18,321 nucleotides of DNA. It comes from CAZTVF01 sp964616985 (GTDB lineage Bacteria > Planctomycetota > Phycisphaerae > SM23-33). The notes under the pieces are model-generated. The model saw only the letters and a program-made list of their open reading frames with translations, did no database searches and was not told the DNA's origin. Positions 1 through 7,015 of the stretch are shown in pieces (positions within the stretch are counted from its first letter, which is position 1; every line of letters begins with the position of its first letter). A program made the position numbers and the translations under genes. The DNA is taken from positions 1 through 18,321 of the forward strand of contig CAZTVF010000106.1 of NCBI GenBank assembly GCA_964616985.1, in the 5' to 3' direction.

Positions 1-53
1 CGTGAACATCGCTGGCGGCGGTCGTCAGCGGAAGGTCATCCGGGAAATCCCGT
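1..53 (+). repeat. 53-bp exact inverted repeat, left copy
   Basis: Bases 1-53 (beginning CGTGAACATCGCTGGC and ending GGGAAATCCCGT) equal the reverse complement of 18267-18319 without mismatch. Identity stops abruptly at base 54 (C here, G in the other copy). Both copies are inside in-frame gene 3' ends, so the repeat is coding sequence of two related genes and not a transposon end. It probably explains why the assembly stops here. Confidence 0.9.
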
Positions 54-145
54 CTGATAGACTCCCGGCCGCGGGAAGGATCTTCCAGGCTGACCTGAAC
101 GGGTGCGTGCCCGTCCAACCAGCAGGCGATAAGGAGGTGCGCTGA
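2..145 (+). CDS. C-terminal end of an unidentified protein (5' end outside window)
   Basis: An open frame enters from the left edge and runs 47 codons to TGA at 143-145. The stop shares one base with the ATG of the next gene (TGATG), and the next gene's ribosome binding site lies inside this tail; both point to a real translated gene end in an operon. The first residues read VNIAGGGRQRKVIREIP, followed by a 30-residue tail ending GDKEVR. The same 17 residues, encoded by identical bases, occur in another gene end at the right edge on the minus strand (18232-18321). I do not recognise the family from so little sequence; no domain or active site can be named. Confidence 0.6.
   Translation: MNIAGGGRQRKVIREIPSDRLPAAGRIFQADLNGCVPVQPAGDKEVR
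131..137 (+). promoter_or_regulatory. Ribosome binding site of the PL26-like gene
   Basis: AAGGAGG, a near-perfect Shine-Dalgarno sequence, ends seven bases before the ATG at 145. It fixes that start and lies inside the last codons of the upstream frame, so translation of the two genes is likely coupled. Confidence 0.8.
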
Positions 146-2454
146 TGAACACGCTGAGATTCGAGAAGATCTCCAAACTGGATCGCCGCGAACCCGTCGG
201 GTTCGCCGTACCTTGCGCCCGGGGTGAACTGAAGGACCCGGCCGATTTCCATCTGATCGATGGCGACCATGTGGTTCCCTGCCAGGCCAGGGTCACGGGG
301 GAATGGCCGGACGGCTCCGTGAAATGGCTATTCGTCCGCGCAATCTGCGACCTTCCGGGCAACGCCTCCAAGGAGATGCGCATGGCATTCTCCGGCAAGC
401 CGCCTGTGGCCAATCCTCCCGCCCAGGTCACGGTCAGCCGGCATGCGGACGGCTCGCTGGGCGTGGACACGGGGCCGCTGAGTCTGGTGGTACCCGCCAA
501 GGGGCTCTGGCCGGTCAACGACGTCCGGCTCCACGGCAAGGCCCTATGGGACGTAGACCCATTTCGCGGCTTCCGCGCGCAGTTCGGTAGTATCGAGCAC
601 CGGAGTCGCGATCTGGATGTCCACCTTAGCGTGGAGGAAGACGGGCCGCTGTGTGCCGTGGTGCTCCTCAATGCCGTGGACATCCGCGACGATGCTATGC
701 CCGGCGTGCGAGCGAGGCTGTGCTTCTGGGCGGGCATGCCGTGGTTCACCCTGCACTACACGGTGACCCATCGCAGCCGGGCGCTTGGGAGCTCGATCGA
801 CGTGCAAGGCTGGGTGCTGGACATCGAGCCGGCGGGCCAGGCGCCTCTGCTCCGCGCCTCGCAAGCCTGCTATGTAGACCGGGTGCAGAAGTCGACCGAA
901 TCCGTGACCGTCCGACTCACTTCAGACTGGTGGCGGACCGACGGGTGCGAGCATCAGGTCGATTGCTTTGCGCACAACACGTGGGCCGACTGGCAGAGCG
1001 ATCGCGGCGGCGTCTTGGTCTCCGTGCGGCACGCATCGCAGAACTTTCCCAAAGGCTACGTGGTTGAGCCCGGCAGAATGATGGTCGAACTCTACCCGCC
1101 GACCGAAGCCGATCCGCTGGAGTGGTTCGCCGGCGTGGCCAAGACGCACGAACTGCTCTTCCATTTCCACGGCCCGGACTGCCCTGATTGGGAACTCGGC
1201 TGCCGCGCCGCGCAGTTCCAACTTGGCGACCGGCCGTCGCTGTCGCCGGAGCGCTACGGCTGTAGCGGGGTCTGGCCCGAGAGGATCTTCGACGGTCCCG
1301 TTAGCCGAAAGCTTCTGGCTTTCTTTGCTCGCGTGGCCGACATGCGGCCGACCGCGTTGGGGGTGTTCAACTTCGGCGACGAACCGGAGGCTGGCTACAC
1401 CAACCAGGGCCGCGGCGATTCAGGCGCCGACGAAGGCGACAGGCAAGTCTGGCTCAACAACGAGTATGACCTGGCGCACCACCTGTTCCTCTTCTACGCC
1501 CGGACGGGGGAGCGCCGCTTCCTGGAGTACGCCCTCAACTCCGCCCGACACTGGATGGACGTGGACCTCGTGCACAGCGATGTGGAGCCGCGGCTGCGCG
1601 GCGGCCATCTCGCCCACTGTCGGCGACACGCTGCCCAAACCATGGTTTATCCTTCGCATCAGTGGGTGCAGGGGTTGTTCGATATGCACCATTTCTCCGG
1701 CGACCCCGACGCGCGGGAACTCGCCATCGGCGTCGCCGAGAATGTCCTCTGGCAGTCCGAGAACCTGGGCTACCTCAAGCCTAAGAGCGGCAGCACACGC
1801 GAAATGGGCTGGGCGATGCGCTGCATGCTCAACGCCTGGCGCGAGACGGGCGACGACAGATACCGGCGGCTGGGCGAGAAGATCGAGGCGCTGTTTGTCG
1901 ACTGGGGCGAAGGGCCGGGAGGCGGGGCCATGCTGGCGCCCTACACGGTACACAGCGAGCCGCGCGTCGTCTTCATGAACGCGATCACGGCCACGAGCCT
2001 GGCGATGTGGGCGATCGAAACTGGCAGCGCGCGTGCCAAACAACTGGTTCTGGCGATTGCCGACGATCTCGTGACCAACGGACTGACTTCGTGGGGCCTG
2101 CCGTACTACAAGGAGTTGCCGTCACTCAGAGTCGCTACCGCGGGCGAGATGTTCGTCGAAGCCATGTCCTGGGCCTACCGGCTGAGCGGCGAGCGCAGGC
2201 ATCTGGAGGCCGCCTTGCCTGCGATGGAGAACATGCTGCACACCGAAAGCTACCATCTGGGGGCGTTTCGCAAGCGGGCGATCAAGAACGGCCTGCTCAT
2301 GCGGGTGGAACTCGAGCCCGCCGGCGGCAAGATGTTCGCGTTTTCGCTCGTTGGGGCGCTGCAACTTATGGCTGTTGCGGACAGCCCGGAACTGGCGCAG
2401 ATGCTGGACTTCCAGTTGCGGCTCGGAAGCCAGGCCGCGACCTCCCGTGTGTGA
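145..2454 (+). CDS. PL26/YetA-like exo-rhamnogalacturonan lyase family protein
   Basis: 769 residues. The N-terminal part (about 1-65) has the layout of the PcRGLX/YetA first domain: an opening strand with 'EPVGFAVPCARGELKD', then a 'LIDGDHVVPCQ' segment and the signature WPDGSVKWL at residues 54-62. The second half is helical with repeated Trp/His/Tyr-rich segments (for example VWLNNEYDLAHHLFLFYA and the YPSHQWVQGLFDMHH stretch), as in the (alpha/alpha) toroid of this family. Known PL26 enzymes release unsaturated galacturonosyl-rhamnose from rhamnogalacturonan I by beta-elimination; activity here is inferred from the fold. There is no signal peptide, so a cytoplasmic place is likely, as for YetA. 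The start is set by AAGGAGG. It follows an unidentified gene with a one-base overlap. An unrelated member of the same fold with another uronate substrate is possible. Confidence 0.72.
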   Translation: MNTLRFEKISKLDRREPVGFAVPCARGELKDPADFHLIDGDHVVPCQARVTGEWPDGSVKWLFVRAICDLPGNASKEMRMAFSGKPPVANPPAQVTVSRHADGSLGVDTGPLSLVVPAKGLWPVNDVRLHGKALWDVDPFRGFRAQFGSIEHRSRDLDVHLSVEEDGPLCAVVLLNAVDIRDDAMPGVRARLCFWAGMPWFTLHYTVTHRSRALGSSIDVQGWVLDIEPAGQAPLLRASQACYVDRVQKSTESVTVRLTSDWWRTDGCEHQVDCFAHNTWADWQSDRGGVLVSVRHASQNFPKGYVVEPGRMMVELYPPTEADPLEWFAGVAKTHELLFHFHGPDCPDWELGCRAAQFQLGDRPSLSPERYGCSGVWPERIFDGPVSRKLLAFFARVADMRPTALGVFNFGDEPEAGYTNQGRGDSGADEGDRQVWLNNEYDLAHHLFLFYARTGERRFLEYALNSARHWMDVDLVHSDVEPRLRGGHLAHCRRHAAQTMVYPSHQWVQGLFDMHHFSGDPDARELAIGVAENVLWQSENLGYLKPKSGSTREMGWAMRCMLNAWRETGDDRYRRLGEKIEALFVDWGEGPGGGAMLAPYTVHSEPRVVFMNAITATSLAMWAIETGSARAKQLVLAIADDLVTNGLTSWGLPYYKELPSLRVATAGEMFVEAMSWAYRLSGERRHLEAALPAMENMLHTESYHLGAFRKRAIKNGLLMRVELEPAGGKMFAFSLVGALQLMAVADSPELAQMLDFQLRLGSQAATSRV

Positions 2455-2647
2455 GCCGCGCCGGCCGGGACGGTTGTCTCCGGACAACACGTGAAGAGGA
2501 TGGTCGGCGAAGGGCAACAGGAGCCGGCGATTCCCCGTCGTCCCGCTCCGTAGCCTATTCCGCGGTCTCCTCCGCGAGCCGCCCCGTCGCGCAGACCGCC
2601 CAAGCTGGCGTCCAAGGGTATCCCGGCCAGCACGGCGAGGACAAGAT

Positions 2648-2673
2648 ACAAGGCGCGCCCGACAGCGCCTTGT
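2648..2673. repeat. Perfect 9-bp inverted repeat with 8-base loop
   Basis: ACAAGGCGC (2648-2656) pairs exactly with GCGCCTTGT (2665-2673) across the loop GCCCGACA. It lies 194 bases after the PL26-like stop. No run of T follows on the plus strand, so it is not a standard intrinsic terminator. It could stabilise the 3' end of the upstream message or be an operator-like dyad. Confidence 0.45.
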
Positions 2674-2768
2674 CGATGCCGCGGATCAGCGTTCCCCCCC
2701 CGGGCAAAGGCGACGGGGCCGCCACCGACCCGCCGACCATCGCGACAATCCGGCTGGCGACGGCGTGC

Positions 2769-2797
2769 TTGCAGGAGGCCCCGCGTGGCCGTACAAT
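2769..2797 (+). promoter_or_regulatory. Possible sigma-70-type promoter for the UROD-like gene
   Basis: TTGCAG (2769-2774, three of six matches to the -35 consensus) is separated by exactly 17 bases from TACAAT (2792-2797, five of six matches to the -10 consensus). Transcription would start near 2804, leaving a leader of about 60 bases before the ATG at 2865. The -35 box is weak, so this is a suggestion only. Confidence 0.35.
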
Positions 2798-2864
2798 CTG
2801 GGCCGACGGATTCCCGCAGGTTGGGACGTCGAATGGGAATGATGCAGATCCTGGGAGACGTCGG

Positions 2865-4118
2865 ATGACACAGGGAGAGAGAAGTCGCCTCAGAAACCTG
2901 GCCGGCCGGTATGCCGAGTACGCCTGCGGAAAACCGATGGCTCAACGCCGGGGGAAGTGGCGGCTGCACAACCGCCTGCAGGAAAGAACCTTTCCGTTTC
3001 ACATCGAAGACAACGGGAGCTATCTCAAGGACCTGACGCCGCCGCTGGAGTGCGAAGACGGCGAATGCCGGGCTCTGGAAACGCGGCTTCTGCACGCTCT
3101 GGTTTCCTATGAAACGATCGACGACGACCGCATCATCCCCGACCGCTTCGTGGTGGATTGGGTGACGCCGACGACCGCCCTCTGCGACGAGTTGACAATC
3201 TCGCGCGCGGACGACGGGCACGGAGGCTCGTTTGGATACAAGACCAGCGAGCCCATCAAGGACATTGATGCCGATTGGGGCAAGCTGATGCATCGGACGG
3301 TCACGCTCGACAGGGAGCAGACCCAGCGTAAGGCGCAGCTTGCGGCGGAGATCTTCACGGGGCTTCTTCCCGTGGAAGTCGGCCGTCCAAGTTCGCTGTA
3401 TTCCGATGGGATCACGAACAAGGCCGTGCACCTGATGGGCATGGAGGCGCTCTACCTGCAGATGGCCATGAACCCGGCCGCCGTGCATCGGCTCTTCGGT
3501 TTTCTGGCCGAGGACAACCTGGCCCTGGGACAGTGGGAGGAAGATCAGGATCTGCTGACGCTCAACCACGATGGCAACCAGGGATACTGCTCCGGGAGTT
3601 CCTTGTACTCCGACGAGACTGCCGCTGCGGCGGGGAAGCGGGTCCTGTCAACCGACCGATACGGCTACCTGGAGTCGCAGGAGTCCGTCGGCATCTCCGC
3701 CGGGATGTTCGACGAGTTCCTGATGCCGCACCTCACCAGGCTGGCCGGCAAGTTCAAGCGTCTGAAGTTTGGCTGTTGCGAGCCGGTTCACAATTTGATG
3801 CCGGTTCTCCTGCGTCTGCACGGGCTGCGCAAGGTCAGCGTCACGCCGTGGTGCGACCTGAGCAGGCTGGCGGAAACTTGCCGTCAAGACATCATCTGGT
3901 GCCGCAAGCCGGTTCCCTTGAAGCTGTGCGGCGCGAAGTTCGATCCTGACGACCTGCGGCAGCACCTGCAAGAGACTTTGGATATCGGGAGAGACTACTT
4001 CATCGAATTCGTCTACCGGGACACCAACCTCTTGGCGGGAGGCATGGCCGATCGGGTGGCGCAGACCTGTGCCATGATTCGCGACCTGACCGGCCACCGC
4101 GAGGGTAGCCGGCGCTGA
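2865..4118 (+). CDS. Uroporphyrinogen-decarboxylase-like (URO-D/corrinoid methyltransferase fold) protein
   Basis: 417 residues. The frame is open far upstream, but protein-like sequence begins at this ATG, which has GGGAG (2853-2857) seven bases ahead. The C-terminal half has signatures of the URO-D superfamily group common in Planctomycetota, Lentisphaerota and Firmicutes glycan loci: YCSGSS (241-246), SQESVGISAGMFDEF (271-285), FGCCEPVH (302-309) and KVSVTPWCD (323-331). In the related methyltransferases MtaA/MtbA, a His/Cys cluster in this region binds zinc and activates a thiol; C304, C305 and H309 are candidates here. These proteins are not haem enzymes in such a context; methyl transfer or demethylation of a methylated substrate is a plausible but untested role. 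No corrinoid protein is encoded nearby. It is the last plus-strand gene and converges with the mannosidase operon. Confidence 0.75.
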   Translation: MTQGERSRLRNLAGRYAEYACGKPMAQRRGKWRLHNRLQERTFPFHIEDNGSYLKDLTPPLECEDGECRALETRLLHALVSYETIDDDRIIPDRFVVDWVTPTTALCDELTISRADDGHGGSFGYKTSEPIKDIDADWGKLMHRTVTLDREQTQRKAQLAAEIFTGLLPVEVGRPSSLYSDGITNKAVHLMGMEALYLQMAMNPAAVHRLFGFLAEDNLALGQWEEDQDLLTLNHDGNQGYCSGSSLYSDETAAAAGKRVLSTDRYGYLESQESVGISAGMFDEFLMPHLTRLAGKFKRLKFGCCEPVHNLMPVLLRLHGLRKVSVTPWCDLSRLAETCRQDIIWCRKPVPLKLCGAKFDPDDLRQHLQETLDIGRDYFIEFVYRDTNLLAGGMADRVAQTCAMIRDLTGHREGSRR

Positions 4119-4157
4119 TGGCTGGACCGGGAACAGAACGGCAGTGATCCCGACTCA

Positions 4158-4194
4158 GTCAAACAAAGAAGAGGACCCCCCGCCCCTGCGGGCG
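4158..4194 (-). terminator. Possible intrinsic terminator of the minus-strand operon
   Basis: Read on the minus strand, CGCCC (4194-4190) and GGGCG (4185-4181) form a GC-rich stem around a four-base loop, flanked by more G/C. A pyrimidine- and T-rich tract (TCCTCTTCTTTGTTTG, 4173-4158) follows. It lies about 160 bases after the GH38 stop, where the strands converge. The stem is short and several G residues separate it from the T tract, so the call is tentative. Confidence 0.35.
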
Positions 4195-4359
4195 CGGCTG
4201 GCCGGCATCATCGTGGCGTCCATCTCGCCCACGTGGCCGACCAGCACGGCCATCCCCTCCGTCGTGCCCATCCAGCCGCACGCGCGCGATCTCGCTCCGA
4301 AGAAACGTCCGCCGGGAAGCAGCGGAGACGCCATCAGGCACGCTGGTTGTGTCAATCAT
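4159..4359 (-). pseudogene. Short translationally coupled frame after the mannosidase, unrecognised
   Basis: An ATG at 4359-4357 overlaps the TGA of the GH38 gene in the typical ATGA arrangement, with GGAG about ten bases upstream. The frame runs 66 residues, beginning MIDTTSVPDG and holding a twin-arginine-like SRRTFLRS. It then turns into Arg/Gly/Asp-rich sequence that does not look like folded protein. A neighbouring frame over the same bases reads GTTEGMAVLVGHVGEMDATM, which looks more protein-like, so this may be a frameshifted or truncated remnant of a further operon gene. No family is recognised. It could also be non-coding. Confidence 0.25.
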
Positions 4360-6995
4360 GGGGTGCTCTTCTCCACATGCAGCACAGGGAACACAGGCCT
4401 GATTCCAGGCTTCCGTGCTTTGCTGGGGATCTCGAATGCCAGGAAGAACCCCCAGCCGTGCCCGTGATCGGTGTCGAATGCGATGACGATTTCGTGGACT
4501 CCCTCGCTCATCCGTATTCTTGCTTCGGAGCGATCCGGCAGCGCAGGATTGACTCGCTGGGGTTCGCACAGGACGCTCCGGCCATCCACGAACACCCGGG
4601 CTCCGCCGTCGTGGCCCAGGCACAGTGTCCAGGCGCCAGACACGGCCACCTCGAACCGATTGCCGAAATACACCACGCCGTCGGCATCGCCGAGAATCTC
4701 GTGAGCGCTTACGAATCCTTCCGCGACATCCTTTGACGCGATCGAGCGCCAGCCCAAGTTCTCAGAAAGGCGGACCACCGGGGCCGATTGGATTCCCTCT
4801 CCTCGGGGCATGAGCCGCGACATCCGCCATGAGGTGACATCCGGACTGCGCCATCGTGACTTGGGGCGGTTGCCGACGCCCATACCCCGGGTCACATCGG
4901 CGCGGACCAGCGGTTGGCAGAGCATGGCGGCGTGCGCATCGAGACTCTCAAACGTGACCGACTGGCCCTTGAGGAATCGCAGGCGGAACTCGTGAACTCC
5001 CTGATCGGCTGGCACTCCGCGGAGCGCCTCTTCTGCACGGCGGCCGAAATTGGCCATGAGCGGACTGCGCAGCAGCGTCAGCCGCATCCTCTGCGGAGTG
5101 GCATCCAGCGCGTATACGTCCGGGCAGACAACCGCCAGCCGCGGCTCACCCTCAAACTCGACAAGCGACCAGTCACGCAGCGGTCTTTCGCAGCCGTCCA
5201 TCTGGCGCTGCAGACGATACCCGGAGATACCGTCAGTTCGGCCAGAGGCCGGCACGGTGAAGGGCAGGATGAGCTTGAGCATCTTGTGCCGGGCTCGCCA
5301 ATGGACCCGCAGAAGCATATCCACGACGGGCCAGTCGGCGTAGATGCGCGTCTCTGCCCACAAGCGGCTGTCGCCGATCGTGCCCTCCCGGATGAACGAG
5401 GCCATGAGCGGCCCCTTGTCCGCCATCACCGGCGGACCCCATACCGGCGCGGCGCCAGGGCCCCCCTGGTATCGATCGATGCCGTGCGACCAGGTATTGC
5501 TGGGATCGTCCAGTAGTTCGAGCCGCGGCTCCAAGTCGCATGAATCTGGCCAGCCCATACGGCCGCCGACATCGGCCCAGACACTTGATGCGCTGGCGAT
5601 CCTGTCGTCCGACACGCGAACCGCCGTCGGGAAGACGGCTTCCGGCCGGGCAGTTCCGCCAAGCCGAAGCACGCGAAGAGATGCCGGCGGGATGCGCAAC
5701 CGAAGCAGAAGGCGCATTCTACCCCCGGCAGCGATCACGGGCTCGCACTCCATAACCTGCGTGGGCACTCGCTGCCCCTGCTCGTCGGTCAACTGGAGGT
5801 TCGGGAGCTGCGTCCGCCAGTCGATCCAGGGCTCGAAACTGGTATAGCCGTCAAACGGCAAGTCCGTGGCGTTGAAGAGCAGGATGCGCTGCTGCCAGTC
5901 GTCGCGCAGCCTGACACCCATCCGCCGGACGGCGTGCTGGACGATCTCGTCGGCGACGGCCCGAGCCTGGCCCAACTGAGCGTCAACCGCCGGATAGGCG
6001 GACGGGATGCAGGTTCCGCCGAGCGTGTCGTGGAAATGATGAGTGCATACGCGCTGCCACGCCTCAGCCAGGCGGCCGTGGTCGCCGCGCTGCGGAGCGG
6101 GGTCCTTGCGGAGCGCGTTCTCCGCCTGGCGAAGCAACTGCTCGGCGGATCGAACGGCGTTCTTCACGGCGCGATGCACCGTGTAACAGCCGATCGCGTG
6201 GCACTGAAGCTCGCCAGTGACCAGCGGCAGACTCTTGATCTGGGGCGCAATGGCCTTAAAGAACCGGGATGGTGTCGAGAAGACCAGCCTACAACCTTCC
6301 ACCGCGTCGGCATTGGCCCGGCACCAGGCGATCTGGCGCTCGGTCGGGCCGCCGCCGTGGTCGCCGAGGCCGACGAAGCACATCGTGTGCTCAATCCCCG
6401 GCGGCAGCTCGCCCAGGCTGTTGCGGATATGACTCACGCTGATGTCGCCGGTGCAGTAGCCGCCGGCGATGCGGAAGGTGACGACCTCCGGCCCGTCCTC
6501 GAAGCCGCGCCAGCGGAACAGGCGAGCGGGGAGCTCCAGTTCATGCTCCTGCGGCCGCATCATCACGTAGTACTTCTGCCCCGCCTCCCGCATATACCCC
6601 GGCAGCGTGGCGGCGTGACCGAAGGAGTCCACGTTGTAGGCCACCGGCGAGAACTGCCGGAATCGCTTCAGAAAATACTCCTTTCCGGCCGCGATCTGGC
6701 GCTGGAATCCCACACCGCCAGGGAAATTGCAGTCGGGCTGAATCCACCAGCCGCCGACCAGTTCCCAGCGGCCGGACCGCACATGGCGCCGGATGCGTCG
6801 CAGCAGCGAGGGATCCGTCCTCTCGATTTCCTGATAGACCCAGGCCTCGCCCTGGCTGAACTTCAGATCCGGATGCCGGTCCAGCAAATTGCAGGCGCTG
6901 TGACAGGTGGCCATCGCTACATCCAGGCCCTCCTGCCACGGCCAGAACCAGATCGGGTCGATGTGCGCGTTGAAGATCAGATGAACTGTCGTCAT
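4356..6995 (-). CDS. GH38 alpha-mannosidase with C-terminal PA14-like beta-domain
   Basis: 879 residues. GH38 enzymes are retaining, zinc-dependent alpha-mannosidases. Visible motifs: the N-terminal metal site AHIDPIW (H11, D13), the nucleophile segment YNVDSFGHA (D123), GELQ...GCYT near 261-272, and HHFHDTLGG (319-327), equivalent to the HHD segment carrying the fourth zinc ligand. The C-terminal segment, about 747-860, is not part of a standard GH38: it contains GHDGGARVFVDG and GVHEIVIAF...GWGFFLAF, resembling PA14 or GH2-type jelly rolls. The frame is open further upstream, but I start at MTTVHLIF because GGGAGG (7007-7002) sits six bases ahead; an alternative ATG at 7019 overlaps the previous stop. 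No signal peptide, so cytoplasmic. It lies 20 bases after the PL22-like gene. Mannose linkage specificity cannot be told. Confidence 0.88.
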   Translation of the reverse strand: MTTVHLIFNAHIDPIWFWPWQEGLDVAMATCHSACNLLDRHPDLKFSQGEAWVYQEIERTDPSLLRRIRRHVRSGRWELVGGWWIQPDCNFPGGVGFQRQIAAGKEYFLKRFRQFSPVAYNVDSFGHAATLPGYMREAGQKYYVMMRPQEHELELPARLFRWRGFEDGPEVVTFRIAGGYCTGDISVSHIRNSLGELPPGIEHTMCFVGLGDHGGGPTERQIAWCRANADAVEGCRLVFSTPSRFFKAIAPQIKSLPLVTGELQCHAIGCYTVHRAVKNAVRSAEQLLRQAENALRKDPAPQRGDHGRLAEAWQRVCTHHFHDTLGGTCIPSAYPAVDAQLGQARAVADEIVQHAVRRMGVRLRDDWQQRILLFNATDLPFDGYTSFEPWIDWRTQLPNLQLTDEQGQRVPTQVMECEPVIAAGGRMRLLLRLRIPPASLRVLRLGGTARPEAVFPTAVRVSDDRIASASSVWADVGGRMGWPDSCDLEPRLELLDDPSNTWSHGIDRYQGGPGAAPVWGPPVMADKGPLMASFIREGTIGDSRLWAETRIYADWPVVDMLLRVHWRARHKMLKLILPFTVPASGRTDGISGYRLQRQMDGCERPLRDWSLVEFEGEPRLAVVCPDVYALDATPQRMRLTLLRSPLMANFGRRAEEALRGVPADQGVHEFRLRFLKGQSVTFESLDAHAAMLCQPLVRADVTRGMGVGNRPKSRWRSPDVTSWRMSRLMPRGEGIQSAPVVRLSENLGWRSIASKDVAEGFVSAHEILGDADGVVYFGNRFEVAVSGAWTLCLGHDGGARVFVDGRSVLCEPQRVNPALPDRSEARIRMSEGVHEIVIAFDTDHGHGWGFFLAFEIPSKARKPGIRPVFPVLHVEKSTP

Positions 6996-7015
6996 ATTCG
7001 TCCTCCCTATCCCGT

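Larger units (their letters stand above)
2455..2864. other. 410-base intergenic region without a convincing gene
   Basis: Between the PL26-like and UROD-like genes. Open frames cross it on both strands, but their translations are low-complexity Arg/Gly/Ala/Pro-rich sequence with no family resemblance and no good start sites. It holds a 6-bp hairpin with a TCCG loop (2473-2488), a perfect 9-bp inverted repeat (2648-2673), a run of eight C (2693-2700 region) and a possible promoter (2769-2797). The base composition does not differ visibly from the genes. It may include a decayed gene, but I cannot identify one. Confidence 0.5.

Noticed and set aside
2473..2488. Terminator after the PL26-like gene (6-bp stem, TCCG loop)
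   Set aside because: The stem is short and has no T tract; it could form but does not meet the pattern of an intrinsic terminator.
2555..2740. Small minus-strand membrane protein in the 2455-2864 gap
   Set aside because: One frame has a hydrophobic stretch (ALYLVLAVLAGIP), but there is no start site with a ribosome binding site, and the surrounding residues are low-complexity Arg/Gly sequence.
2007..2864. Upstream extension of the UROD-like frame to 703 residues
   Set aside because: It overlaps the PL26-like gene in another frame and shows no protein-like pattern before MTQGER at 2865.
4710..6000. Plus-strand frames opposite the GH38 gene
   Set aside because: Antisense shadows, frequent in GC-rich coding DNA; no family motifs and no ribosome binding sites.
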